NCBI RefSeq assembly: GCF_025699485.1 | Contig: NZ_JANUXN010000005.1 | Location: forward strand, 1 to 64,000 | Length of the DNA: 64,000 nt | From: Thauera carbonicopians | GTDB lineage: Bacteria; Pseudomonadota; Gammaproteobacteria; Burkholderiales; Rhodocyclaceae | Direction: 5' to 3' | Shown here: positions 46,704-54,876 of the stretch, piece after piece | How positions within the stretch are numbered: position 1 is the stretch's first letter | How the letters are laid out: every line of letters begins with the position of its first letter | The notes under the pieces: model-generated | Database searches by the model: none | What the model saw: the letters and a program-made list of their open reading frames with translations, nothing else | What the model was told of the DNA's origin: nothing | Made by a program: the position numbers and the translations under genes

Positions 46704-47576
46704 ATGGCCTTGCCGATCCGTTTCTGCCTGCTCGTCTGCGGCCTGTTCGCGGCTGCCGGCGCCGCTGCGATGACGCTGACGGTGCAGAACGAACCTCACC
46801 TGGCGCATGCCCGCGCCTTGGTGCAGGAGGCCTTGCGCGTTGGCGGGCTGACGGTCGACATGGTCGATGCGTCCAAGGGCAACGAGCGGCGCAACGTGGC
46901 CCTGATCTCCGAGGGGCTGACCCACATCGACATGATGCCGGCCACGCCCACCCGTCTCGAGCTGGTACGCAGCGGCAAGCTGAGGATGATCCCGATTCCG
47001 CTCGATCGCGGCTTGCTGGGATACCGGGTCAATCTGCTGCTGGAGAGCCGGCGCGACATGCTTGCCGGCGTCCGGACCGCGGAAGACCTGCGGGCCTTCA
47101 GCCTGGGGCAGAACGTCGGCTGGATGGACGTCGAGATCTACCGTGCGGCCGGCATCCCGACCAAGGAGATCAAGGATTGGGCCGACGGTGAGTTCGCGCT
47201 GCAGATGGAGGCCGGCTTTCTCGATCTTTTCCCGCTCGGGCTGGAAGAGACGCTCACCCACTTCCTGCCGCATTTCCGCAGGAAATACCCGCAATTGACC
47301 ATCGATCCGCATGTGATCGTGCGCTATCCGTGGTTTCGCTTCGTGTGGGTGTCGCCGAAACCCGAGGCCGACGAAGTCTTCGATGCGCTGCAGCGCGGCT
47401 TCGACGAAATGGTCGCCAACGGCCGCTTTCTGGAAATCTGGCAGCAGTACCGCAAGCCGCCGCCGGATTCGGTCTTCAAGGACCGCGTCATCATCGACAT
47501 CCCCAACCCCTTCTACGGCTACGACCTGGTGCCGCCGAAGTATCGCCATCTTCTTTTCGAGGACAGGGCGAAGTGA
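46704..47576 (+). CDS. Periplasmic solute-binding protein (SBP family 3-like)
   Basis: A 290-residue protein with a signal peptide (RFCLLVCGLFAAAGAAA). The mature part has the two-lobed pattern of extracellular amino-acid-type binding proteins (TLTVQNEPHLAHARALVQEA; HIDMMPATPTRLELVRSGKL; PLDRGLLGYRVNLLLESRRD; RFLEIWQQYRKPP near the end). No ABC permease or ATPase is nearby; instead its stop overlaps the start of a diguanylate cyclase (GTGA). A sensory rather than transport role is therefore likely. The ligand is unknown. Confidence 0.82.
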   Translation: MALPIRFCLLVCGLFAAAGAAAMTLTVQNEPHLAHARALVQEALRVGGLTVDMVDASKGNERRNVALISEGLTHIDMMPATPTRLELVRSGKLRMIPIPLDRGLLGYRVNLLLESRRDMLAGVRTAEDLRAFSLGQNVGWMDVEIYRAAGIPTKEIKDWADGEFALQMEAGFLDLFPLGLEETLTHFLPHFRRKYPQLTIDPHVIVRYPWFRFVWVSPKPEADEVFDALQRGFDEMVANGRFLEIWQQYRKPPPDSVFKDRVIIDIPNPFYGYDLVPPKYRHLLFEDRAK

Positions 47577-48790
47577 GCCTCGGATCTCCGTGGAACGATA
47601 CCCGGCCCCGCCGGCCGCTGTATCGGCAGTTCATCGGCCAACTGCTCATTCCCCTGGTCATCGCCTTCGTGCTGGCTGCCGCCGGCACGGTGCTCATCGG
47701 CTACCGGGTCGAGCTCGCGGCGCAGGTTTCGCATCGGCAGGATCTCGTTCGCGTCTTCTCGCATGCCCTGGTCAAGCCGCTGTGGGATTGCGACAGTACG
47801 GCCTCGCAAGGCGTGGTCGATGCATTGGCCTCGCTGCCGACGGTAGCGGGCGCCGAGCTGCAGGATTTGTGCAACAACCTGTCGTTGAAGGCGGGTGAGG
47901 TCGGGTCCGCACAGACGGAAGCGCAGCAATACAGCCAGCACGTGATTTACGTCGATCAGCAGGGGCGCCGGTACACCGTCGGTGAGCTGACGGTGGCCTT
48001 CCATCCGGCTTCCATCGCCAATGCCGCGCTCGACATGATGTGGCGCTATCTGGTGCTGTTCTTCGTCATGCTCGGCGTGATGATGGTGGGCGCGATCCTG
48101 GTCTTCAGGCGCACCATCAGCCAGCCGCTGGCGCGCTTCCAGGCTGCCATCCGCACCGGCGTGGGTTTCGGCGGCGACGATCTGCCCCGGCTCGACGACG
48201 AGATCCGCAAGCACAACGACGAGCTCGGCGACGTCATGCGTGCCTATGACGAGTTGATGGTCGAGCTTGCCAGCGTGATCGACAGGCTGCGCGACAACGA
48301 ACGGGCGCTGATGGAGATCGCCCGCCTCGACCCGCTGACCAAGCTCGGCAACCGGCTGGTGCTGGAAGAAGAACTGTCGGGCGCGGTGGCGCGCGCCGAG
48401 CGGCAGCAGACGATCGGCTGCGTGATGCTGATCGACCTGAATCGTTTCAAGCCGATCAACGACACTTATGGACACGCGGCGGGGGACGCCGTGCTGAAGG
48501 AAACGGCGCGCCGCCTGTCGAGCAGCGTGCGCCGCTCCGACACCGTGGTCCGCCTCGGCGGCGACGAATTCGTCGTCATTGCCGAGAACCTGCAGCGGCC
48601 CTACGAACCCCAGGTCCTGATCGACAAGCTGTACAGGGCCATTTCCGCGCCGCTGGAGTACGACGGGCATGTTTTCAGGGTCGGCGCCAGCATCGGTGCG
48701 GCCTGTTTCCCCGCTGACGGCACGAACAGCGTGACCCTGCTCGCCCATGCCGACCATGCCATGTACGCCAACAAGAAGCGCGAGCAGTGA
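47573..48790 (+). CDS. Membrane-bound diguanylate cyclase (HAMP-like + GGDEF)
   Basis: A 405-residue enzyme making cyclic di-GMP. A first helix lies at about 22-45 (FIGQLLIPLVIAFVLAAAGT), then a periplasmic sensor of about 110 residues, a second helix at about 155-178 (LVLFFVMLGVMMVGAILVF), a HAMP-like linker, a coiled segment and the GGDEF domain at about 250-400. The active-site motif is intact GGDEF (VVRLGGDEFVVIAE), with an RxxD inhibitory site (RRSD) five residues before it. The GTG start overlaps the stop of the solute-binding protein, implying coupling and probably direct signalling from that protein. Confidence 0.9.
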   Translation: MSLGSPWNDTRPRRPLYRQFIGQLLIPLVIAFVLAAAGTVLIGYRVELAAQVSHRQDLVRVFSHALVKPLWDCDSTASQGVVDALASLPTVAGAELQDLCNNLSLKAGEVGSAQTEAQQYSQHVIYVDQQGRRYTVGELTVAFHPASIANAALDMMWRYLVLFFVMLGVMMVGAILVFRRTISQPLARFQAAIRTGVGFGGDDLPRLDDEIRKHNDELGDVMRAYDELMVELASVIDRLRDNERALMEIARLDPLTKLGNRLVLEEELSGAVARAERQQTIGCVMLIDLNRFKPINDTYGHAAGDAVLKETARRLSSSVRRSDTVVRLGGDEFVVIAENLQRPYEPQVLIDKLYRAISAPLEYDGHVFRVGASIGAACFPADGTNSVTLLAHADHAMYANKKREQ

Positions 48791-48811
48791 AAGGCGGCTT
48801 GGCCTGCGCGT

Positions 48812-49813
48812 TCAGCGCCGCAGTGCGTGGACGGCTTCGGCCAGGGCCTGCACCGACAGCGGCGAGCTGCCTTCGGCCTTGTTGCTGAGCGTGACGTAGG
48901 CGTTCTGGCCAGCGCCGACCGTGCCGGCGATGACCCGTGCCAGCGCGGCACGGGTGTCCAGGTCTGGATCGACCAGCTTGTCGTAGGGCGCATACGCGCG
49001 GCGCGCTTCCTCGTAGCCGAAGGCGCCGTGCAGCGGGTTGAGGTTCCAGCGGCATACCAGCGGCCCCGGCCACAATGCACGCAGGATCGGAATCTGTTCG
49101 GCGATGCGCGGCATCTTGGCATGCAGGCCCATGCAATAGGTCGCGCCGGTGTCGCGCAGCACCTGGGTGAAAGCCGGCACCAGCCATTGCGGATCGCGCA
49201 CTTCCACCGCCACCAGGGCGTCGGGGGCGGTGTCGCGCAGCTCGGGGATGGCAGCCAGCATCGTGTGCAGGCGCGCGATCAATTCCGGTATCCGCGTCAG
49301 CCAGTCGTTGGGCAGCGGGCTGATCTGGAACACCAGCGCGCCGGCTTTCTTGCCCATGTCGGCCAGCACAGGCTCGATGAAATCCCGCAGCGCAGGCTCC
49401 GTGGCGAGGAAATCGGGATTCGGCTGCCGCCCGCGGCCCGATGAGTCGCGCAGCATGGCATCGGTCACGGCGCCCGGCGCCTTGATCACGAAGCGGAAAT
49501 CCTCGGGCACCTGCACCGCATAGTCGGCGTACTGGGCTGCGCTCAGTGGCCGGTAGAAACTACGATCGAGCCCGACCGTGCGAAACAGCGGATGCTGCGC
49601 ATAAGCCGGCAGGCCGTGGCTGGACAGCACCGCATCCGGATAGTCGCGCTTCCACACCATCCCGGCCCAGCCGGGGTAGTTCCACGACGAAGTGCCGAAG
49701 CGCAGCCGAGGAGGCAGCGCGGTGGCCAGCTCGACCAGCGCCGGGTCGGGCGCTGCGGCCTCGACCACGAGCGGCAGGCCGGCTTCGTCATCGGCGAAAA
49801 GCGAATTCTGCAT
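48812..49813 (-). CDS. DUF72 domain protein
   Basis: A 333-residue soluble protein of the DUF72 (YecE) family, which has a TIM-barrel fold of unknown activity. Family signatures are FGTSSWNYPGWAGMVWK near residue 40 and DRSFYRPLSAAQYADYAVQV, with FRFVIKAPGAVTD in the centre. The C-terminus AYVTLSNKAEGSSPLSVQAL matches the usual end. It is divergent from the MFS gene and convergent with the cyclase, so it is probably a single transcript. Confidence 0.88.
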   Translation of the reverse strand: MQNSLFADDEAGLPLVVEAAAPDPALVELATALPPRLRFGTSSWNYPGWAGMVWKRDYPDAVLSSHGLPAYAQHPLFRTVGLDRSFYRPLSAAQYADYAVQVPEDFRFVIKAPGAVTDAMLRDSSGRGRQPNPDFLATEPALRDFIEPVLADMGKKAGALVFQISPLPNDWLTRIPELIARLHTMLAAIPELRDTAPDALVAVEVRDPQWLVPAFTQVLRDTGATYCMGLHAKMPRIAEQIPILRALWPGPLVCRWNLNPLHGAFGYEEARRAYAPYDKLVDPDLDTRAALARVIAGTVGAGQNAYVTLSNKAEGSSPLSVQALAEAVHALRR

Positions 49814-49854
49814 GGCTGGTGAGAGACAGGCGCAATGAGCGGAATTCTAAGCCG

Positions 49855-51162
49855 ATGCGCGATAATCGCCCGCTCGAAACACCCGCGGAGACGAAATTGA
49901 GCATGCGCGAGCGGCTGGAAGTACTGCAGGAGCGCGATTTCGTCTTCTTCCTGAGCGCGAAGATCCTGGTCACGCTGGCCGCCGAGATGGTCAGCGTCGC
50001 GGTCGGCATGCAAGTCTATGAACTGACTGGCGACCTGCTCGCGCTCGGCCTGGTCGGGCTGGCGCAGTTCCTGCCGTTCGTGGTGCTGATCCTGCCCGCC
50101 GGCCAAGTCGCGGACTGCAAGGAACGCAGCCGCATCATCGCCGTCTGCTTTGCGCTGCAAGGGCTGGCATCGGCCGCGCTGTTGGCAATCACGCTGTCGG
50201 GCTGGCGCGAAGTCGGCCTGATCTATGCCGTGCTGGTGCTGCTCGGCTGCGCGCGGGCCTTCATGATGCCGGCCAGCCAGGCGGTACTGATCAACCTGGT
50301 ATCGGCGCCGCGCTTCGCCCAGGCGGTGGCGTTGCACTCCTCGTCCTTCCATATCGCGGTGATCGTCGGTCCGGTGCTCGGCGGCATGGTCTATCTCGGC
50401 GGGCCGCACGCGGTTTACGTCGCCTCGACCACGCTGTTCTGCTGCGCGGTGCTGCTGATGAGCCGGGTCCGCAGCGGCTTGCGCCACGTCGCTGCACAGG
50501 AAGGCGATCGTGGTGCCGGCGCGGTGTTCGAGGGCCTGCGCTTCGTCTTCTCGCGCCCGGTGGTGCTGGGCGCGGTATCGCTCGACCTGTTCGCCGTGCT
50601 GTTCGGCGGTGCCGTGGCGCTGCTGCCGGCAATGGCGACCGACGTGCTGCATACCGACGCCGCCGGCCTCGGCCTGTTGCGCGCGGCGACGGCGGTGGGT
50701 GCTGCGCTGGCCGCAGTGATGCTGGTATGGCGGCCCATCCGCCGTAACGTCGGGCCCTGGATGTTCGGTGGCGTCGCCCTGTTCGGTGCCTCGATGGTGC
50801 TGTTCGGCCTGTCCACCAGCCTGCTGCTGTCCTTCGTTGCGCTGGCCCTGAGCGGCGCGGGCGACATGGTCAGCGTCTATGTGCGCCAGATCCTGGTGCA
50901 GCACGAGACGCCGGACGAAATCCGCGGCCGCGTCAGTGCGGTCAATTCGGTGTTCATCGGCGCCTCGAACCAGCTCGGCGATTTCGAATCCGGTGTTGCC
51001 GCGCGCCTGCTCGGCCTGGTGCCGGCGGTCGTGTTCGGCGGTGCGGCGACGCTCGCCGTGGCCGGTGGATGGATGAAGCTGTTTCCGGTGCTGGCGAGGA
51101 TGGACGTGTTTCCGCATCTGCTGGCGGCGGAGGCCGGGGAGCGCAAGAACGAAGCACCGTAG
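49855..51162 (+). CDS. MFS transporter (MFS_3/EntS-like)
   Basis: A 435-residue inner-membrane protein with about twelve hydrophobic segments. The N-terminal helix pattern (FFLSAKILVTLAAEMVSVAV, then QVYELTGDLLALGLVGLAQF) and the loop ADCKERSRII are those of the MFS_3 group, which includes the enterobactin exporter EntS and many exporters of unknown substrate. The start is uncertain: ATG at 49855 lacks a clear ribosome site, whereas a TTG at 49897 has GGAG six bases upstream. The siderophore role is not implied by context. Confidence 0.85.
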   Translation: MRDNRPLETPAETKLSMRERLEVLQERDFVFFLSAKILVTLAAEMVSVAVGMQVYELTGDLLALGLVGLAQFLPFVVLILPAGQVADCKERSRIIAVCFALQGLASAALLAITLSGWREVGLIYAVLVLLGCARAFMMPASQAVLINLVSAPRFAQAVALHSSSFHIAVIVGPVLGGMVYLGGPHAVYVASTTLFCCAVLLMSRVRSGLRHVAAQEGDRGAGAVFEGLRFVFSRPVVLGAVSLDLFAVLFGGAVALLPAMATDVLHTDAAGLGLLRAATAVGAALAAVMLVWRPIRRNVGPWMFGGVALFGASMVLFGLSTSLLLSFVALALSGAGDMVSVYVRQILVQHETPDEIRGRVSAVNSVFIGASNQLGDFESGVAARLLGLVPAVVFGGAATLAVAGGWMKLFPVLARMDVFPHLLAAEAGERKNEAP

Positions 51163-51220
51163 ACGGGGAACCGATCGGATCACCCTCTTCGTGGCCGATT
51201 GGTCGGTGCCTCCCACATTC

Positions 51221-51748
51221 TCACGGACGGTGTGACGCCAGGTTGTCGCTTTGGGGACGGCAGAAGCGCTTGTCGAACCAGTCGCGCAACATGGCCTGTT
51301 CATAGGGCAGCGGTTTGCCGTCGTGGCGTACCCAGGCGCTGCGGCGCAGATAGTTCATGTCTCTCAGCCGTTCGCGGCCGCTTTCCAGCGCAGTGCCATC
51401 GGCCGCGTGCCTGGTGAATTCGAACTCCAGCCGTGGCCAGGTGATGTCGGTCATCACCCGCAGGTTGTCGTTGCCGTGATGCCACCATTCCTGGCGCCCG
51501 GCAAGGTCGACGTCGAGCACCCGCACTTCGATGCGTTCGCCCGGTTTCAGGCAACGTTTGCCCTCGGTGGCAAAGTGGCGTTCCAGCGTCTTCAGGTTGC
51601 GTTCGCGGTCGTATCCGTAACGGCCAACGTCGATGTAGCCTTCCGGCTTGACGAATTCCACCGTAACCTGCGGTGGTGGTTCCGCTGGGGCTGTGATGGG
51701 GAAGGCCAGCAGCACAGCGGCTGCGGCGAGAAGGTGTTTGCGGAGCAT
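51221..51748 (-). CDS. DUF3016 exported protein
   Basis: A 175-residue protein with a signal peptide (HLLAAAAVLLAFPITAPA) and a mature domain matching DUF3016 (VTVEFVKPEGYIDVGRYGYD; RRSAWVRHDGKPLPYEQAML; RDWFDKRFC). The function is unknown; the family is periplasmic in betaproteobacteria. The ATG was chosen because the signal peptide follows; the frame is open 57 codons upstream. The end lies 58 bp from the convergent MFS gene. Confidence 0.82.
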   Translation of the reverse strand: MLRKHLLAAAAVLLAFPITAPAEPPPQVTVEFVKPEGYIDVGRYGYDRERNLKTLERHFATEGKRCLKPGERIEVRVLDVDLAGRQEWWHHGNDNLRVMTDITWPRLEFEFTRHAADGTALESGRERLRDMNYLRRSAWVRHDGKPLPYEQAMLRDWFDKRFCRPQSDNLASHRP

Positions 51749-51835
51749 GGCTGTTCTCCGTTGCTCATACAACCCTTCGACAAGACTGCGGTGCAAAAGG
51801 TGCTGGTACGGCGGTGTCGTTTCAGCGATCCGTGC

Positions 51836-51873
51836 CGTAGGATGAGCAGGGAACGTAGCGAAACCCATCGATC
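51836..51873. repeat. Short copy of the dispersed intergenic repeat
   Basis: GTAGGATGAGCAGGGAACG followed by TAGCGAAACCCATCGA resembles the GTAGGGTGGGTAGAGCGAAGCG / AAACCCACC words of copies 1 and 2. It fills the gap between DUF3016 and the ACP phosphodiesterase gene. Confidence 0.4.
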
Positions 51874-51917
51874 GCGGCTTGTTTCCATACCGGTTCCCGC
51901 TTTTCACCCATAGCGCC

Positions 51918-52568
51918 ATGAACTATCTCGCCCACGCCTTCCTCGCCGGTCCCTTGTCCTCCGACCGCGTCGGCGGCATTGCCGGCGATTTCGTCCGCGG
52001 CCCGCTCGACCCGCTACCGCCCGGCATCGGCCCCCTGCTCGGCGCCGGCCTCGTCCTGCATCGCCGCATCGACGCCTACGCGGACACTCATCTCGCCTTC
52101 CAGCGCAGCCGCGCCCGCGTCAGCGCGCAACGCCGCCGTGTTGGCGGCATCATGGTCGATCTGTTCTATGACCATTTTCTTGCCGTGCATTGGACGGAAC
52201 TGGCGAAGGATCTGCCCGGGGAAAGCGAGCTGGAATGCTTCACTGCCAATACCTATCGGCTCATTGCCACGCACCCCGAGCCCTTGCCACCGGCCTTCCG
52301 TAAGGTGTTCGCCCGCATGGCCGTGCAGGACTGGCTGGCCAGCTATCGCAATCCGGCTTCGGTGGCTCTCGCGCTCGACCGCATTGGCGAGTATCGCTTG
52401 CGCCAGCCCAATCAGTTGAAAGGGGCGGGGGAAGAGTTGCTGGAGAATTACGCGGGGTTCGAGGAGGATTTCATGGAGTTTTTGCCGGATGTGCTGGGAT
52501 TCGCAGCGTCCGTACAGCGGGGGCGTGAAGAAAGCGACAGTATCGGAAGCCAGACTACAGATCCATAG
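51918..52568 (+). CDS. Acyl carrier protein phosphodiesterase-like protein (AcpH/DUF479)
   Basis: A 216-residue HD-fold-like protein matching AcpH, which removes the phosphopantetheine group from acyl carrier protein. Signatures are MNYLAHAFLAGP, GDFVRGPLD, LHRRIDAYADTH and GGIMVDLFYDHFLAVHW, which carry the metal-ligand His/Asp residues. The ATG is chosen because MNYLAH is the family N-terminus. The last 15 residues are not conserved. It is the last core-type gene before a region of different composition. Confidence 0.88.
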   Translation: MNYLAHAFLAGPLSSDRVGGIAGDFVRGPLDPLPPGIGPLLGAGLVLHRRIDAYADTHLAFQRSRARVSAQRRRVGGIMVDLFYDHFLAVHWTELAKDLPGESELECFTANTYRLIATHPEPLPPAFRKVFARMAVQDWLASYRNPASVALALDRIGEYRLRQPNQLKGAGEELLENYAGFEEDFMEFLPDVLGFAASVQRGREESDSIGSQTTDP

Positions 52569-52600
52569 CCCATAAATATGACAATTGATTGGAGAGGTAT

Positions 52601-53416
52601 GTGAACGATATTGCTGCCCTGGCCGGGAGTCCTCTCGTGCTGAAACTGGCGCCTGTGGCTGCGCTCGTTTTTCTTTGCGTGTTTTATTTGTGGCGGGCAG
52701 GTTCGATGAACACCCTTTTCGAGCGCGTATGGAGCTTGGCTGCCGGGCAGGCCAAGGTTGCCAGCAAAGAGCTGGAAGAATTCCTCGCATGGAATCGCGA
52801 CATCGAGAAATTTCGTTTCATGTACCGCCTGAAAGTCGAGTCACAGGCCCAGTTGAAGCGCTTGATGACTTGGTGCAAGAAATACGATATCCCGGTGGTC
52901 CGGCTCCAGCGTGCCCGTTACTGGGTTCGGTTGCGCGAGGCGGAAATCGTTGTCGAGCCGAGCAGGCGGGAGCTGGCCTGCACAGTCGTCGTCATGGCAG
53001 CCGCCGTGTTGTGCATGGTCTGGGCGAACATGGGCGCCAATGATCCTCTTGCGCAGTTGTATATGAAGGAGTCAGGAGCCCGGTTTCGTACGGATGGCGC
53101 GGTGATCCACTTCAGAGGCAGCAATGGAGAGACCTTCGATCTGGCGCGGTGTGACGATCAAGCGACCAGAGAATCCGTCACGAGCATGCCGCAGGCGGAT
53201 CTCGCACTTCTCTGTGAAGCTGACACTAGAGCTCAGCTTCCGGCTTTCGCGGAGAAATCCGTACGTGAGCAGCGTTGGCTATACGGCATTCTCATCGCGG
53301 TGTCGTTATTGTTTCTGATTGCTTGCTTCCGTTATTTTCTCGGCTGGTGCGAGGCGAAAGACATCAGAAATATACTGGATAAGCATGGCGAAGAGAGGGA
53401 TAATACATATTCATAA
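52601..53416 (+). CDS. Unknown inner-membrane protein with three hydrophobic segments
   Basis: A 271-residue protein not recognised. Hydrophobic segments lie at about 13-30 (LKLAPVAALVFLCVFYLW), 125-143 (CTVVVMAAAVLCMVWANMG) and 226-246 (LYGILIAVSLLFLIACFRYF). Between the first and second is a basic helical stretch (IEKFRFMYRLKVESQAQLKR), probably cytoplasmic; between the second and third an extracytoplasmic loop with Cys. GTG is preferred as start because GGAG lies six bases before it. Base composition is lower in GC than upstream genes. It lies 18 bp before a lipoprotein gene, so the two form a unit. A conjugation-exclusion-like role is only a hypothesis from the neighbours. Confidence 0.7.
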   Translation: MNDIAALAGSPLVLKLAPVAALVFLCVFYLWRAGSMNTLFERVWSLAAGQAKVASKELEEFLAWNRDIEKFRFMYRLKVESQAQLKRLMTWCKKYDIPVVRLQRARYWVRLREAEIVVEPSRRELACTVVVMAAAVLCMVWANMGANDPLAQLYMKESGARFRTDGAVIHFRGSNGETFDLARCDDQATRESVTSMPQADLALLCEADTRAQLPAFAEKSVREQRWLYGILIAVSLLFLIACFRYFLGWCEAKDIRNILDKHGEERDNTYS

Positions 53417-53434
53417 TTTAATAGGAAAAGGTTC

Positions 53435-54175
53435 ATGCGACGTATCCCATTTATCTGCGTAACCCTTTCGGTCATGATTTTTTCGGCCTGCACGACCCTG
53501 CCGGAAAGAATCGTCAAGGAAGAGCCCGCGTATTTGATGCTCGTCGGTGTGGACAAGATTCCCGCGGAGATCAAAGGCGCTCCGGTCTATGTTTCCTTTG
53601 AGAACAGTACTTCCATGACTCGGTATCTGACGGAAGCGTTCTCCAAAGGAGGTTTTCAGATCGTGGAGAATAGCGATCAGGCTCGCTATGTGATCCTAGT
53701 TTCCGGCCATTTCCAGTCCAAGGGAAAGATCAATATCCCGCCGATTGAACTGGGTCCGATCTTCGATTGGGCAGATGCTGCTCTTGAGGCACGTGACTAT
53801 CGTACAGCGACGACCGGGGAAACCCTCATCACTATCGGGGCTTCAGTGCAAACGGCAGAAATGTTCAATGCAGGATACCTGAACAATATGGGAGGAAACA
53901 TTCTTGGGGCTATTGCCCAGGCAACAGGAATTTCTGGCCGCTTCAACCAGATGCTGGTCGGCGACCCACGTGGGGTCTGCCTACAGGATTGCGCCGATCG
54001 CGACTTCAGTCGCCAGAAAGCCCGGGTCGAAGCGTACCTGTTTGAAGGCGATGTCCAGCTTTCCCGCTTCGGTCGTGCGGCAGAGGCCTATCAGCCCGCC
54101 TTCATCCCTCAGGAATTGATCTACATGGCACTTGAAGGTACGGTGAACGCGGTGTTTGAAGGGGCGCGTCAATGA
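53435..54175 (+). CDS. Lipoprotein, possibly TraT-like
   Basis: A 246-residue lipoprotein with a type II signal peptide (ICVTLSVMIFSACTT; lipid-modified Cys19). The segment VYVSFENSTSM..GGFQIVENSDQARYVIL resembles, in order and spacing, the N-terminal region of the F-plasmid surface-exclusion lipoprotein TraT, and a Gly-rich hydrophobic central stretch (NNMGGNILGAIAQATGISG) also fits. The similarity is weak and by eye. It follows the three-segment membrane protein and overlaps the next frame by four bases (ATGA). Below-average GC marks it as part of the accessory island. Confidence 0.65.
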   Translation: MRRIPFICVTLSVMIFSACTTLPERIVKEEPAYLMLVGVDKIPAEIKGAPVYVSFENSTSMTRYLTEAFSKGGFQIVENSDQARYVILVSGHFQSKGKINIPPIELGPIFDWADAALEARDYRTATTGETLITIGASVQTAEMFNAGYLNNMGGNILGAIAQATGISGRFNQMLVGDPRGVCLQDCADRDFSRQKARVEAYLFEGDVQLSRFGRAAEAYQPAFIPQELIYMALEGTVNAVFEGARQ

Positions 54176-54278
54176 AGAAAGCCATCATGACTGTCGCTTC
54201 AGCATGAGTTTTTGTCTGCCTGCCCAAGCTCAGTTGGGCGACCTGGGTTCATTCGAGTGCTTGAGAGGTGAGCAGTGA
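54172..54278 (+). pseudogene. Frameshifted small secreted-peptide gene
   Basis: An ATG overlapping the lipoprotein stop opens MKKAIMTVASA and then hits TGA at 54205. In another frame from 54204 the sequence continues (MS)FCLPAQAQ-LGDLGSFECLRGEQ and stops at 54276-54278. The two parts together look like one signal peptide (Lys-rich start, hydrophobic core, PAQAQ cleavage site) broken by a frameshift, with only about fifteen mature residues left. It was probably the third gene of the unit. Confidence 0.5.
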
Positions 54279-54488
54279 AGCTGCCGTGATGGCTGAGACG
54301 CCGAGCGCATCCGCAGTGCCGCCGAAGCGTTGCCGGTAAAGGTGCTCAACCGTCGTGCGGAAGGTGTCATAGGCGCTCATGCATTTCAGTATATCCAGCA
54401 GCCCTTCCGGAAAAAAACGGAAGGGAACTGACCCATATGACATCTGTTCCAGCGTCGGGGCGGCGGTTTTTTTGACCCGGGGAGGCAA
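54249..54488 (-). CDS. Doubtful small open frame in the island
   Basis: A 79-codon frame; a shorter start at 54380 gives MSAYDTFRTTVEHLYRQRF and a 44-residue Ala/Ser-rich product. The latter part reads like a natural peptide, but no family is recognised, no good ribosome site is seen, and it overlaps the broken signal-peptide gene on the other strand. It may be a gene remnant. Confidence 0.25.
   Translation of the reverse strand: MPPRVKKTAAPTLEQMSYGSVPFRFFPEGLLDILKCMSAYDTFRTTVEHLYRQRFGGTADALGVSAITAASLLTSQALE
54402..54425. terminator. Hairpin with A/T loop (terminator-like)
   Basis: CCCTTCCG (54402-54409) pairs with CGGAAGGG (54418-54425) around GAAAAAAA. It lies in the 316-bp stretch 54279-54594 between the broken secreted-peptide gene and the small membrane protein. 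The T/A run is in the loop, so termination is uncertain. Confidence 0.4.
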
Positions 54489-54594
54489 GGCCCAGGGGGT
54501 TGAACTTTTTGTTCCCTTTTGCGGACATAGGTGATAAGTTGAAGGCGTCAGGGCTCACCGATGAGCTTGGGATAGATGGAATCAGGAGGGAATC

Positions 54595-54804
54595 ATGGTC
54601 ATGGGCGCGGTATCTATCATTCTGGTGGTTGTGCTTGCGGCATGGGTTGTTGCCAAGCTGACTGCACCGTTTGTCCGTGCAGCGCCGCGTGCTACCAGCC
54701 GTAGGGAAGAAAAGGCGGATGAATTTTTTGCGTTCGAGCATCCTACGTCACCATGCAAGTTCAAAGTCAGCGCTGATCTTGATATGGATCCTTTCAAGTT
54801 CTAA
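54595..54804 (+). CDS. Small single-pass membrane protein
   Basis: A 69-residue protein with one N-terminal hydrophobic helix (AVSIILVVVLAAWVVAKL) and a charged tail ending MDPFKF. A very good ribosome site (AGGAGG, six bases before the ATG) and a strong terminator 22 bp after the stop support it as a real gene. The family is not recognised. It sits between the lipoprotein unit and the traG remnant, so it is probably part of the same mobile DNA. Confidence 0.65.
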   Translation: MVMGAVSIILVVVLAAWVVAKLTAPFVRAAPRATSRREEKADEFFAFEHPTSPCKFKVSADLDMDPFKF

Positions 54805-54825
54805 GTATGTGATGCTCCTAAAACG

Positions 54826-54850
54826 AAAAACGGCGCTTAGCGCCGTTTTT
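54826..54850. terminator. Bidirectional intrinsic terminator
   Basis: AAAAACGGCGC-TTA-GCGCCGTTTTT is a perfect 11-bp stem with T-runs on both strands. It serves the small membrane protein gene (plus) and the traG remnant (minus), whose stop is 27 bp away. Confidence 0.9.
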
Positions 54851-54876
54851 TTCGATTTTGAGTTAACACTCTTTCT

